The notes beneath the pieces were generated by a model that worked only from the letters and a program-made list of their open reading frames with translations, was not told where the DNA came from and searched no databases. Below are positions 23,472-32,679 of a stretch of 48,704 nucleotides of DNA, one piece after another. Position numbers and translations under genes: made by a program. Source of the DNA: an uncultured Alistipes sp. (lineage in GTDB: Bacteria > Bacteroidota > Bacteroidia > Bacteroidales > Rikenellaceae); the NCBI GenBank assembly GCA_900768015.1, contig CAAGBI010000048.1:1-48704 (forward strand), in the 5' to 3' direction. Numbering within the stretch: the stretch's first letter is position 1; each line of letters opens with the position of its first letter.

Positions 23472-24706
23472 TTAACAACCTCGCCCTTAAGCACTACCTT
23501 GCGGATGACGGGTGTCTGGTGCGCATAGGGCAACCATGCCAACGAGGGCAGAGGCTTGGTGATGTAGAAGTTTGCCACCTTACCGCGTGTGATAGAGCCA
23601 TAGTCGCGGCTCTCACCCATGGCGCAGGCGCTGTTGAGCGTAGCGGCGTTGAGTGCCTCAGCAGGGGTCATCTTCATCTTGATAGAGCCCAACGACACCA
23701 CAAAGCGCATATTACCCGAGGGCGCGGTACCGGGATTGAAGTCCGAAGCCAAAGCCACAGCCAAGCCTGCATCAATCATCTTGCGTGCAGGGGGATAGGT
23801 AATACCGAGGAAGAAGGCGCAACCAGGCAACATCGTAGGCATAGTCTCCGTGCCACGCAACGCCTCAATCTGCTCGTCACCCATGCTCTCGAGGTGGTCA
23901 ACCGACAGCGCCTTATGCTCCACGCCGACCTCAACGCCACCAGAGATAGCGAGCTCGTTAGCGTGAATCTTAGCACGAAGGCCATACTTAGCACCCACCT
24001 CCATGATTTTTGATGTCTCCTCAACCGTGAAGAAGCCCTTGTCGCAGAATACATCAACGAAGTCTGCCAAGCCCTCCTTCGCAACGGCGGGAATCATGTC
24101 GTTGCACACATGGTCAACATACTCCGCCTGGCGGCCACGATAGGCGCGACCTACGGCGTGAGCACCCAAGAATGTAGCACGCACGGCGATAGGCGAAGTC
24201 TCGCGGATGCGCTTAATGACGCGCAAAATCTTGAGCTCGTCCTCCAGCGTGAGGCCATAGCCCGACTTAATCTCCACAAGGCCTGTACCCATGGCGATAA
24301 TCTCCTCCACGCGCTCCATAGCCTGACGATAGAGCTCATCCTCCGAGGTCTCGTGCAGGCGGTCGGCAGAGTTAAGGATGCCACCACCACGCTTCGCAAT
24401 CTCCTCATACGAGAGGCCGTTAATCTTATCCAAAAACTCCTGCTCGCGGCTACCCGCAAAGACGATATGCGTGTGTGAGTCGCAGAACGAGGGGAAGAGC
24501 CAGCCACCCTCGGCATCGAGGATGTCGCATCCCTCGCCTGAGGGACACGACTCCATAGTGCCGTAATCCTTGATACGCTCGCCATCGGTGAGGAGCCATG
24601 CACTCTCCAAGGTTGCAATATCGGCCATAGCCTTACCCTCAACCTTGAGGCGACCACTCTCGTCGATGCCAACGAGCATACCTATGTTTTTAACGAGCAA
24701 GTTCAT
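23468..24706 (-). CDS. hutI: Imidazolonepropionase
   Basis: Opens the ring of 4-imidazolone-5-propanoate to give N-formimino-L-glutamate, the third step of histidine degradation. It is an amidohydrolase barrel: the metal motif CDSHTHIVFAG is near residue 70, with HANE near 245, VDHLES near 270 and ASDFNPGTAPSGN near 320. The 412 residues are the normal length. Its start codon lies 17 nt inside the 3' end of hutH, so the two are translationally coupled. It is the last gene of the hut operon. Confidence 0.97.
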   Translation of the reverse strand: MNLLVKNIGMLVGIDESGRLKVEGKAMADIATLESAWLLTDGERIKDYGTMESCPSGEGCDILDAEGGWLFPSFCDSHTHIVFAGSREQEFLDKINGLSYEEIAKRGGGILNSADRLHETSEDELYRQAMERVEEIIAMGTGLVEIKSGYGLTLEDELKILRVIKRIRETSPIAVRATFLGAHAVGRAYRGRQAEYVDHVCNDMIPAVAKEGLADFVDVFCDKGFFTVEETSKIMEVGAKYGLRAKIHANELAISGGVEVGVEHKALSVDHLESMGDEQIEALRGTETMPTMLPGCAFFLGITYPPARKMIDAGLAVALASDFNPGTAPSGNMRFVVSLGSIKMKMTPAEALNAATLNSACAMGESRDYGSITRGKVANFYITKPLPSLAWLPYAHQTPVIRKVVLKGEVVK

Positions 24707-26189
24707 AGTCGTTAAGGAAGTTTACAGATGTAGCGATATGAGGATACATAACGGTGTCGTCAGCAACGAAAGGTACAACCTTGCGATATGCCTCGAACAT
24801 AGCCTCTACAGGTGCTGAAGAGTTCAAGCCTGTCATCTTGCGACGGAACTCCAAAGCCTGTGCAGAGTTCATAAGCTCGATAGCCAACACGCGCTCGGTA
24901 TTCTGGCATACCTTCCAGAGCTTTGTAGCGGCGTTAGAGCCCATACTTACATGGTCCTCCTGACCCTGTGACGAGGGGATAGAGTCGCACGATGCGGGCC
25001 AGCACAAGCCCTTAGACTGGCTGACGATAGATGCCGCAGTGTACTGAGGAATCATGAAGCCAGAGTTCAAACCTGGGTTAGCAACCAAGAAGTTAGGCAA
25101 GTTGCGAGCACCAGAGATGAGCTTGTAGGTACGACGCTCAGAGATGTTACCCAACTCCGCAACTGCGATAGCCAAGAAGTCCATAGCAACAGCGATAGGC
25201 TGGCCGTGGAAGTTACCTGCAGAGATTACCTCGTCGGTATCGGGGAAGATGGTTGGGTTGTCGGTAGCAGAGTTAATCTCTGTCTCCAAGACGCTTGCCA
25301 CATATGCGATAGTATCCTTTGATGCGCCATGAACCTGTGGGATGCAACGGAATGAGTAGGGATCCTGAACATGCTGCTTAGGCTGCTTAGCAATCTCCGA
25401 GCCTGCCAACAACTCGCGGAAGTTGCGCGCTGTCTCAATCTGGCCGTTGTGAGGACGTATGGCGTGTACATTGTGCTCGAATGGCTCCATGCGGCCATCG
25501 AAGGCATCCAACGACATAGCACCGATGTGGTCAGCCCACTTGCTGAGGCGCTGTGCGTTGATGAGCGAGTAGACGCCGTATGCCGACATGAACTGAGTAC
25601 CGTTCAAAAGCGCAAGACCCTCCTTTGAGCAAAGTGTGATAGGTGTCCACCCCATCTTCTCCATCATCACGCTACCCTCAACAACCTCACCGTCAATCTC
25701 AACATGGCCCAAGCCCAAGAGTGGCAAACACATGTGTGCCAAAGGTGAGAGGTCACCCGAAGCACCCAATGAGCCCTGCTCATATACCACGGGGATGATA
25801 TTGTTGTTGAACATGTCGATAAGGCGCTCCACGGTGATGAGCTGCACGCCCGAGTGGCCGTAAGAGAGCGACTGCACCTTGAGCAAAATCATGAGGCGCG
25901 CAATCTCCGAGGGCACACGCTGGCCAGTACCGCAGGCGTGTGACATCATCAAGTTCTTCTGCAACTGCGACAAGCCCTCCTCCTCAACAGAGATGTTACA
26001 CAATGAGCCAAAGCCTGTAGTTACGCCATAGATGGGGCGACCTACGGTCTTGGTCTTCTGGTCGAGATACTCGCGGCAGTGGTTGATACGCTGCTTTGCA
26101 TCCTCGCTCAACGCAAGTTTGTAGCCCTTAGTCAAAATCTCCTCAACGCGAGCGATGGTGAGGCGCTCAGCACTAATATAATGAATCAT
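24690..26189 (-). CDS. hutH: Histidine ammonia-lyase
   Basis: Removes ammonia from L-histidine to form urocanate, the first step of the pathway. The self-formed MIO cofactor arises from Ala143-Ser144-Gly145 in GSLGASGDLSPLAH, and the active-site Tyr53 is in YGVTTGFG. The 499 residues are full length. The specificity region fits histidine rather than phenylalanine or tyrosine because the gene lies between hutU (26 nt upstream) and hutI (overlap downstream). Its product urocanate is the substrate of the enzyme encoded just before it. Confidence 0.98.
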   Translation of the reverse strand: MIHYISAERLTIARVEEILTKGYKLALSEDAKQRINHCREYLDQKTKTVGRPIYGVTTGFGSLCNISVEEEGLSQLQKNLMMSHACGTGQRVPSEIARLMILLKVQSLSYGHSGVQLITVERLIDMFNNNIIPVVYEQGSLGASGDLSPLAHMCLPLLGLGHVEIDGEVVEGSVMMEKMGWTPITLCSKEGLALLNGTQFMSAYGVYSLINAQRLSKWADHIGAMSLDAFDGRMEPFEHNVHAIRPHNGQIETARNFRELLAGSEIAKQPKQHVQDPYSFRCIPQVHGASKDTIAYVASVLETEINSATDNPTIFPDTDEVISAGNFHGQPIAVAMDFLAIAVAELGNISERRTYKLISGARNLPNFLVANPGLNSGFMIPQYTAASIVSQSKGLCWPASCDSIPSSQGQEDHVSMGSNAATKLWKVCQNTERVLAIELMNSAQALEFRRKMTGLNSSAPVEAMFEAYRKVVPFVADDTVMYPHIATSVNFLNDYELAR

Positions 26190-26215
26190 AGTCTATGTTT
26201 CGTTTTTTAGTTGTA

Positions 26216-28231
26216 CTACTTATTCTCGTTATAAACCTTCTCAATCATCGCCATATCTGCGAGGTTGGGTAGTGTAACCTTCAGAAGAGGTGTGCGCTCC
26301 ATCTCGCGCTGGATGGCGAACATAGCGCCCTCGTTGCGTGCCCAGCTGCGGCGTGCGATACCATTGTTCACATCCCACAACAACATCTCCTCGATGTGGC
26401 GTGCAGAGTCTGCCGAGCCGTCGATAACCATACCGAAGCCACCGTTCATAACCTCGCCCCAGCCTACGCCGCCACCGTTGTGGATAGATACCCATGTAGC
26501 ACCGCGGAATGAGTCGCCGATAACATTGTGAACAGCCATGTCGGCACAGAACTGCGAGCCGTCATAAATGTTCGAGGTCTCACGATATGGTGAGTCGGTA
26601 CCCGATACATCGTGGTGGTCGCGGCCAAGCACGATAGGTGCCGAAATCTCGCCACGCTTGATAGCCTCGTTGAATGCCAAGGCGATGCGTGTACGACCCT
26701 CTGAGTCAGCATAGAGGATACGAGCCTGCGAGCCCACGACGAGCTTGTTCTCCATAGCCTCGCGAATCCAGTGGAGATTGTCGGCCAACTGACCCTGAAT
26801 CTCTGCGGGAGCCTCCTTAAGCATCTCGTCGAGAACCTCAGCTGCAATGCGGTCAGATGTCACGAGGTCCTCCTCCTTGCCCGATGTACATACCCAACGG
26901 AAGGGGCCGAAGCCGTAGTCGAAGAACATGGGACCCATGATGTCCTGAACATATGATGGATAGCGGAACTTGCCATTCTCGGCCATGATGTCGGCACCTG
27001 CGCGTGACGACTCCAAGAGGAAGGCGTTACCATAGTCGAAGAAGTACATGCCGCGTGCGGTGAGCTTATTCACGGCAGCCACATGGCGGCGCAATGACTC
27101 GCGTACGCACTCATGGAAGCGCTCGGGCTCCTCGGCCATCATGCGGTTAGACTCCTCGTAAGAGTAGCCCACGGGGTAGTAACCACCAGCCCAGGGGTTG
27201 TGCAACGATGTCTGGTCAGAGCCAAGATCCACATTGATATCCTCCTCGGCAAGGCGCTCCCAGAGGTCTACGACATTACCTACATATGCGAATGAAATAA
27301 CCTCCTTGTTCTCCACAGCCTGCTTAACACGAGGGATAAGCTCGTCGAGCGAAGAGTAGAGCTCATCTACCCAGCCCTGCTTGTGGCGCTTCTCGGCAGC
27401 TGCGATGTTCACCTCAGCGGTGATGCTCACAACGCCCGAAATGTTACCAGCCTTAGGCTGTGCACCCGACATACCACCAAGACCAGCGGTCACGAACAAC
27501 ATACCCTTCAAATCCTTCTGGCCAGGCTTCATGCGCTTGCGTGCAGCGTTCATAACGGTGATTGTTGTGCCGTGTACGATACCCTGAGGGCCGATGTACA
27601 TATACGAACCAGCGGTCATCTGGCCATACTGCGATACGCCCATAGCGTTGAAGCGCTCCCAGTCATCCTGCGATGAGTGGTTGGGGATAACCATACCGTT
27701 GGTTACGATAACGCGGGGTGCATCCTTGTGTGAGGGGAACAAGCCGAGTGGGTGACCAGAGTACATAACGAGGGTCTGCTCGTCGGTCATCTCTGCCAAG
27801 TACTTCATAGCCAAGCGATACTGTGCCCAGTTCTGGAACACCGCACCGTTACCACCATAGGTAATAAGCTCGTGGGGGTGCTGTGCTACGGCCTTGTCGA
27901 GGTTGTTCTGAATCATGAGCATGATGGCTGCAGCCTGGCGTGAGCGTGCGGGATACTCGTCGATTGAGCGTGCGTACATCTCGTAGTCGGGGCGCAAGCG
28001 GTACATGTAGATACGGCCATAGCGCTTAAGCTCATCCAAGAACTCGGGAGCGAGCTCTGCGTGGTGCTTCGCGGGGAAGTAACGCAAGGCGTTAGCCAAG
28101 GCGAGCTTCTTCTCCTCGTCGGTGAGGATGTCCTTACGCTTGGGTGCGTGGTTAGCATTGGGATCGTATGCCTTAGGTGCGGGCAGTGGATCGGGAATAC
28201 CTGCTAATATATCTTTCTGAAAATCTGTCAT
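26216..28231 (-). CDS. hutU: Urocanate hydratase, long (eukaryote-like) form
   Basis: Hydrates urocanate to imidazolonepropionate using tightly bound NAD+ as an electrophile. Conserved segments are ITYGGNGAVFQNW near residue 122, VTAGLGGMSGAQPKA near 250, GSDQTSLHNPWAGGYYPVG near 338 and NGGGVGWGEVMNGGFGMV near 575. At 671 residues it is more than 100 residues longer than the Pseudomonas/Bacillus enzyme (about 555) and close to the mammalian one (about 676). The extra sequence is partly N-terminal (PKAYDPNANHAPKRKDILT) and partly internal. It is expressed with ftcD (32 nt before) and hutH (26 nt after). Confidence 0.97.
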   Translation of the reverse strand: MTDFQKDILAGIPDPLPAPKAYDPNANHAPKRKDILTDEEKKLALANALRYFPAKHHAELAPEFLDELKRYGRIYMYRLRPDYEMYARSIDEYPARSRQAAAIMLMIQNNLDKAVAQHPHELITYGGNGAVFQNWAQYRLAMKYLAEMTDEQTLVMYSGHPLGLFPSHKDAPRVIVTNGMVIPNHSSQDDWERFNAMGVSQYGQMTAGSYMYIGPQGIVHGTTITVMNAARKRMKPGQKDLKGMLFVTAGLGGMSGAQPKAGNISGVVSITAEVNIAAAEKRHKQGWVDELYSSLDELIPRVKQAVENKEVISFAYVGNVVDLWERLAEEDINVDLGSDQTSLHNPWAGGYYPVGYSYEESNRMMAEEPERFHECVRESLRRHVAAVNKLTARGMYFFDYGNAFLLESSRAGADIMAENGKFRYPSYVQDIMGPMFFDYGFGPFRWVCTSGKEEDLVTSDRIAAEVLDEMLKEAPAEIQGQLADNLHWIREAMENKLVVGSQARILYADSEGRTRIALAFNEAIKRGEISAPIVLGRDHHDVSGTDSPYRETSNIYDGSQFCADMAVHNVIGDSFRGATWVSIHNGGGVGWGEVMNGGFGMVIDGSADSARHIEEMLLWDVNNGIARRSWARNEGAMFAIQREMERTPLLKVTLPNLADMAMIEKVYNENK

Positions 28232-28263
28232 AACTGTAATTAGAATTTAATGCGTGCGGTAAA

Positions 28264-29967
28264 TTAGATTTTGCTCTCTACAACTGCCAAGATCTCAGCC
28301 TCGGCCTTCTGTGCAGCAGCCTGAATCTCCTCAGCCTCCTTAACCAATGCCTCGGCAACAGCTCTATCCTTAAGGCCAGCGGCGTTAATCTTAACATTGA
28401 GGCAAGCGCCCATCACTGCAGAGCGTGCAGCCAAAGCACCTACACCAGCGTCAGATACAGAGTTGGGATTACCCTCCTCGGCCATAGCGCGAACAACATC
28501 GAATGCCTTGTATGCAGCCTTCATAGTGCGGAGTGGCACCTGTGTAGCGTAGAGCGTAGCAGCCTCCATAGCCTCGGCGCGTGCTGCCTTCTCCTCCTCG
28601 GTGCCCTTAGGCATGCCGAATACATCCATAATCTTGTTGAACGCAGCAGTATCCTCGTCTACCAAGTACAACAACTCGTTCATCACGCCCATGCCGTTGT
28701 CTGCCCAGTTAGAGAAGAACTCCCAGCGGTCATCCCAGCCAGCCTTGTGTGATGAGAGGTTTGCAACCATGGTGCCGAGCGCAGCAGCCAAAGCACCCAT
28801 GTATGCAGAGATTGAACCACCACCAGGTGCGGGTGACTCGCTCGCTGTCTCCTCAGCGAAGCCTGTGCATGTCATATCTACGAGCTTCTTAACGCCCTTG
28901 CTCTCCTCAGCCTCAAGGATATACTCTACGACCTTCTCCTCGGGGTTGAAGGGCTTGAGATTAGAGAGACCCATTGACTCGATAGCGATGCGTACCAACT
29001 CGCGCTCGGGAAGACCTGTTGAGCGGTTCTGCTTACGCAAGAAGTGACGACCAGCCTCTACCAAGCAGCTCTTGGGAACAAGACCCACGATCTCGGCACC
29101 TGTAACGCGAACGCCACGAGCATCAGCCGCGCGGCATACCTCGTCAAACGCCACATGCAAAGGTGTGATAGAGAGGTTTGTCATATTCATAGAGACCTGA
29201 GCGATGCCATACTCCTCGATGAACCAGCCGATAGCCTTACAAGCCTTGAGTGTACCGGGCTTCATAATGGTGTTGCCGTTCTCGTCCTTCATAATCTTAC
29301 CAGTGATGGGGTTACCCTCACGCATGGGGCGACCCTTCTCGCGAACATCGAAGGCGATGGCGTTAGCACGGCGTGTAGATGTGGTATTGAGGTTGTAGTT
29401 TACAGCAACCAAGAAGTCGCGTGCACCCACGGCTGTAGCACCAGTCTTTGCAACACCCTCATCGTAAGGGCGAGCACCGAAGTCGGGCTTACGCTTCTCG
29501 TCCATCATCTTCTCGGGCAATGCCTCATACTCACCAGCGCGGCAAACAGCGAGGTTACGACGCTCGGGAGTGAATGCCGCTGCCTCGTAGCAGTATGTAG
29601 GAACATTTGTCTCCTCAGAGATGCGCTTTGCAAGAGCGCGTGCGAGCTCTGCGCACTCCTCGAGGGTGATGCCTGATACGGGAATCAAGGGACATACATC
29701 GCAAGCACCCATACGGGGGTGTGCACCCTTGTGCTGGCGCATGTCGATGAGCTCTGTTGCGCGCTTGATAGCAGCAACCGCAGCATCGCATACTGCCTCG
29801 GGCTCACCTACGAAGGTTACAACGGTGCGGTTTGTAGCCTCACCTGGATCAACATCTAAGAGCTTGACGCCCTTAGCTGCGTCGATAACATCTGTAATCT
29901 GCTTGATTACCTCAGCGTTGCGACCCTCAGAGAAGTTAGGTACGCACTCAATAATTCTTTTCTGCAT
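28264..29967 (-). CDS. ftcD: Bifunctional formiminotransferase-cyclodeaminase
   Basis: The N-terminal half (about residues 1-325) transfers the formimino group of formiminoglutamate to tetrahydrofolate, giving glutamate. The C-terminal half (about 345-567) is the cyclodeaminase that yields 5,10-methenyl-THF and ammonia. Visible landmarks are IIECVPNFSEGRN at the start, HKGAHPRMGACDVCPLIPV (active-site His), and SPAPGGGSISAYMGALAAAL in the cyclodeaminase. The fused layout is that of the vertebrate enzyme; many bacteria encode the two parts separately. It completes the route from histidine to glutamate with the next three genes. Confidence 0.97.
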   Translation of the reverse strand: MQKRIIECVPNFSEGRNAEVIKQITDVIDAAKGVKLLDVDPGEATNRTVVTFVGEPEAVCDAAVAAIKRATELIDMRQHKGAHPRMGACDVCPLIPVSGITLEECAELARALAKRISEETNVPTYCYEAAAFTPERRNLAVCRAGEYEALPEKMMDEKRKPDFGARPYDEGVAKTGATAVGARDFLVAVNYNLNTTSTRRANAIAFDVREKGRPMREGNPITGKIMKDENGNTIMKPGTLKACKAIGWFIEEYGIAQVSMNMTNLSITPLHVAFDEVCRAADARGVRVTGAEIVGLVPKSCLVEAGRHFLRKQNRSTGLPERELVRIAIESMGLSNLKPFNPEEKVVEYILEAEESKGVKKLVDMTCTGFAEETASESPAPGGGSISAYMGALAAALGTMVANLSSHKAGWDDRWEFFSNWADNGMGVMNELLYLVDEDTAAFNKIMDVFGMPKGTEEEKAARAEAMEAATLYATQVPLRTMKAAYKAFDVVRAMAEEGNPNSVSDAGVGALAARSAVMGACLNVKINAAGLKDRAVAEALVKEAEEIQAAAQKAEAEILAVVESKI

Positions 29968-30016
29968 GGTTTTAGGTTTTATTTAGTTGTTAATTTGTTT
30001 TGTTCGTTTATATGTT

Positions 30017-30048
30017 GACCGCAGATGCGCCTTTATCACAACAAATTA
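30017..30048 (-). repeat. Half copy of the TTTCTTGTGATA palindrome
   Basis: GACCGCAGATGCGCC followed by TTTATCACAACAAATTA, whose TTA is the stop codon of the Dabb gene. This is the gene-proximal (GATA) arm only. The hairpin core and distal arm are missing before the ftcD start, so read-through into ftcD is not blocked. Confidence 0.75.
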
Positions 30049-30345
30049 TAGTTCGTAATCTACATCTACGCGCTCAAGTCGCCTACTTTTACAATAGTCG
30101 CTGATAACGACATGAAGAGGGTTCACTTTATATGCCTCCATAGCCTCCCACGACTCGAAGTCGGCCGTAAGCACCGCATCGTAAGAGGATGATGTCTCCT
30201 TGATGTTCACGCCCACCTCGGCACGCAAAAGACCATCAATCTTTCCATTCAAAGCCTCGAGGCGGCTCTTCATCTCCTGGGCAATCTGCTGTGGTGTCTC
30301 GGCCATATCGCGGCGGAACTTCCACATTACAATGTGTCGTATCAT
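30046..30345 (-). CDS. Dabb (stress-responsive A/B barrel) domain protein
   Basis: A 99-residue single-domain protein of the dimeric alpha/beta-barrel (Dabb) family. The start MIRHIVMWKFRRDM and the later YDAVLTADFESWEAMEAYKVNPLHVVISDYC are typical. Some members bind or degrade small aromatic or polyketide compounds, others have no known activity. It is the first gene of the hut operon, 78 nt before ftcD, with a -7 box upstream at 30390-30397. A role linked to a hut intermediate is possible, but nothing in the sequence shows it. Confidence 0.88.
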   Translation of the reverse strand: MIRHIVMWKFRRDMAETPQQIAQEMKSRLEALNGKIDGLLRAEVGVNIKETSSSYDAVLTADFESWEAMEAYKVNPLHVVISDYCKSRRLERVDVDYEL

Positions 30346-30389
30346 AGTTATTGGATTGTAGTTTGCGTTTTATACTTATGTTAATCATA

Positions 30390-30397
30390 CAAATATA
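30390..30397 (-). promoter_or_regulatory. -7 box TATATTTG for the hut operon
   Basis: Consensus box on the minus strand, about 45 nt before the Dabb gene. No regulator gene is adjacent and no obvious operator was seen, so the induction mechanism is not visible. Confidence 0.5.
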
Positions 30398-30468
30398 TAA
30401 ATTATTTTCCGATTATGCCTCACATTTTTTACATTTTTTCATTCTCGGCATAATGTTAAGTTCGATTG

Positions 30469-30499
30469 TTGTATTTTTGAAAAAAATAGATTACCTTTG
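30469..30499 (+). promoter_or_regulatory. Promoter of the nfeD-stomatin operon
   Basis: TTG (30469-30471), a 20-nt spacer and TACCTTTG (30492-30499) match the Bacteroidota promoter, with a leader of about 60 nt. Confidence 0.65.
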
Positions 30500-30566
30500 T
30501 TAGAGTTTAGGGCCTTGGTTGCAAGGCCGCATTTAGTAGCACAATTTTTAGTAAGAATATTGTTTT

Positions 30567-31001
30567 ATGGACATCTGGATTTACTGGGTCATTGCCGCTC
30601 TTGTACTCTTTATCATCGAGCTATTCACCTCGGGTTTTGCCGTGATATGTCTCTCTATTGGTGCTCTTGGAGGTGCCGCCGCAGCTCTCATAGGCTGGGA
30701 TTTGGAGATTCAGTTTTTGGCCTTTGCAGTTGTGTCGTTCATAGCCCTTATCGGTGTGCGCCCCGTGCTGAAGCGCCTATTGTTCAACAAGGGCGAGAAG
30801 GTGCAGACAAATGTCGATGCCATTATCGGCAAGCGCGGCGTGGTGTGTGCAGACATTGATGCCGATGACGACAATGGCCGCGTCATGATTGACGGCTTAG
30901 ACTGGCGCGCAAAGAGCGTTGATAATGAGCCACTACCCAAGGGTACAAAGATTGAGGTGGTGGATAGAGATAGTGTAATTTTAACCGTTAAAAGATTGTA
31001 A
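30567..31001 (+). CDS. NfeD-like membrane protein
   Basis: A short NfeD-family protein of 144 residues: two to three transmembrane helices (about residues 3-68) followed by a cytosolic OB-fold domain (about 80-144, with ADDDNGRVMIDGLDWRAKS and the end VDRDSVILTVKRL). NfeD proteins pair with stomatin-type SPFH proteins in membrane microdomains and quality control. The partner gene starts 2 nt after this stop, so the pair is translated together. It lacks the N-terminal ClpP-like protease domain of long NfeDs. Confidence 0.9.
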   Translation: MDIWIYWVIAALVLFIIELFTSGFAVICLSIGALGGAAAALIGWDLEIQFLAFAVVSFIALIGVRPVLKRLLFNKGEKVQTNVDAIIGKRGVVCADIDADDDNGRVMIDGLDWRAKSVDNEPLPKGTKIEVVDRDSVILTVKRL

Positions 31002-31003
31002 AT

Positions 31004-31993
31004 ATGGAGTTTTCAGTATTAACCGTATTTCTTATCATCGCCCTTATCGCGGTGATATATGTACTCAAAGGTATTAAGATTATTCCACAGTCCGAGACCC
31101 GCGTTGTGGAGCGCTTGGGTCGCTACGACCGCACGCTTAAGTCGGGTGTAAACTACCTGTTGCCCATCATCGACCGCGCACGCGAGGTGTCGAAGCGTAC
31201 GGAGATGGTCATAGATGGTCGCAAGTATGCCGTAATCAAGCAGACAGCCTGCATCGACCTCCGCGAGCAGGTCTACGACTTCGACAAGCAGAGCGTGATT
31301 ACGAAGGATAATGTTACCACAACTATCAATGCGTTGCTCTACTTCCAGATTGTTGACCCCGTGAAGTCGGTTTACGAGATTGACAACCTCCCCAACGCCA
31401 TCGAGAAGCTCACGCAGACAACCCTGCGTAATGTGATTGGCGAGTTGGAGCTCGACGAGACGCTCACCTCGCGCGACACCATCAACTCGAAGCTCCGCAT
31501 CGTCTTGGATGAGGCGACAAACAAGTGGGGCGTAAAGGTTAACCGCGTTGAGTTGCAAGACATTACACCTCCCGAGTCTGTACGCCGCGCCATGGAGCAG
31601 CAGATGCAGGCAGAGCGTGAGCGCCGTGCCAAGGTCCTCGAGGCACGCGGTCAGAAGGAGGCTATGATTTTGCAGTCTGAGGGTGAGAAGGAGTCGCAGA
31701 TTAACCAGGCAGAGGCCGAGAAGCAGACTCAGATTTTGAAGGCTCAGGGTGAGGCCGATGCAAAGGTGTTGCAGGCGACAGCCGAGGCGGAGGCCATCCG
31801 CAAGGTGGCAGAGGCCATCGCAGAGTCAAAGACCGACCCCGCAACATATATGCTCCTCACGAAGTATGTCGAGACGCTCAAGGAGATTGGCTCGGGCGAG
31901 CAGGCGAAGACCGTATTCCTTCCCTTCGAGGCAAGCAACCTCGTGGGTGCCCTCGGCTCACTCACAGAGTTACTTCCAAAAAAGAAGGAGTAG
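31004..31993 (+). CDS. Stomatin/SPFH (band 7) protein, QmcA-like
   Basis: A membrane-anchored scaffold protein, 329 residues. Residues 1-20 are a transmembrane anchor. The SPFH domain spans about 22-185 (ETRVVERLGRYDRTLKSGVN, ITKDNVTTTINALLYFQI). A long Glu/Gln/Ala-rich coiled coil follows (about 190-270). The end VGALGSLTELLPKKKE is typical of the bacterial QmcA/slipin group. Such proteins form ring oligomers around membrane proteases. It is the partner of the NfeD protein encoded directly upstream. Confidence 0.93.
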   Translation: MEFSVLTVFLIIALIAVIYVLKGIKIIPQSETRVVERLGRYDRTLKSGVNYLLPIIDRAREVSKRTEMVIDGRKYAVIKQTACIDLREQVYDFDKQSVITKDNVTTTINALLYFQIVDPVKSVYEIDNLPNAIEKLTQTTLRNVIGELELDETLTSRDTINSKLRIVLDEATNKWGVKVNRVELQDITPPESVRRAMEQQMQAERERRAKVLEARGQKEAMILQSEGEKESQINQAEAEKQTQILKAQGEADAKVLQATAEAEAIRKVAEAIAESKTDPATYMLLTKYVETLKEIGSGEQAKTVFLPFEASNLVGALGSLTELLPKKKE

Positions 31994-32015
31994 TTAACAG
32001 ACTGGTACTGAATAG

Positions 32016-32040
32016 AAAAGGTGGCTTAGCGCCACCTTTT
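32016..32040. terminator. Bidirectional terminator
   Basis: A perfect 10-bp stem AAAAGGTGGC / GCCACCTTTT with loop TTAGC, followed by a T-run on both strands. It ends the stomatin transcript and, from the other side, the long minus-strand operon whose last stop codon is 2 nt away. Confidence 0.92.
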
Positions 32041-32041
32041 T

Positions 32042-32677
32042 TTATTTCACTCGTATCATGTTGATACCGTCGCGTATCGGAACGATTACATTATCCACGC
32101 GGGGGTCATCGGCAACCATGCGGTTGAACTCCACGATAGCCTCCGTGTGCTTGTCGTTATGAGCGATGGGCTCCGCCACCTTGCCATACCACAAGATGTT
32201 ATCCGCCAGCATCACCGAGCCGCTACGCACATAGCCACCCTCCATAAGCATATTGTAGTAGGCGGGGTACTCGCGCTTGTCGCCATCAATAAATACCATG
32301 TCGTAGACCTCGCCGAGCGTGGGGACCACATCGAGTGCCGAGCCTACATGCTGGCGTATGCGATGACCGTATCCCGACTGCTCGAAATACTTGGCCGCTA
32401 TATCCTCCAACTCGTCATCCACCTCAATGGTGTCAATATAGGCGCCATCCTCCAAGCCACGCGCGATGCTCAATGCCGAGTAGCCCGTGAAGGTACCAAT
32501 CTCCAGAACACGCTTGGGACGCATCATGCGCACAAGCATCTCGAGGAGCTTGCCCTGCACATGACCCGAAATCATGCGGGGGTTAATCACACGCAGGTAT
32601 GTCTCGCGCTCGAGGCGGTGCATAAGCTCATCCTCGGGCTTCGTATTATCCAAGATATACTGTTCTAACTTATCCAT
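32042..32677 (-). CDS. O-methyltransferase, class I SAM-dependent
   Basis: A 211-residue methyltransferase of the catechol-OMT/TrmR-like family. Motif I VLEIGTFTGYSALSIA is near residue 75, the acidic loop IDTIEVDDELEDIA near 98, and the metal-binding VFIDGDKREYPAYY near 148. Substrates in this family include small catechols and tRNA hydroxyuridine; which applies is not visible. It starts 2 nt after the M16 peptidase stop and closes the operon that begins with dapB or the GIY-YIG gene. Confidence 0.87.
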   Translation of the reverse strand: MDKLEQYILDNTKPEDELMHRLERETYLRVINPRMISGHVQGKLLEMLVRMMRPKRVLEIGTFTGYSALSIARGLEDGAYIDTIEVDDELEDIAAKYFEQSGYGHRIRQHVGSALDVVPTLGEVYDMVFIDGDKREYPAYYNMLMEGGYVRSGSVMLADNILWYGKVAEPIAHNDKHTEAIVEFNRMVADDPRVDNVIVPIRDGINMIRVK

Positions 32678-32679
32678 AA

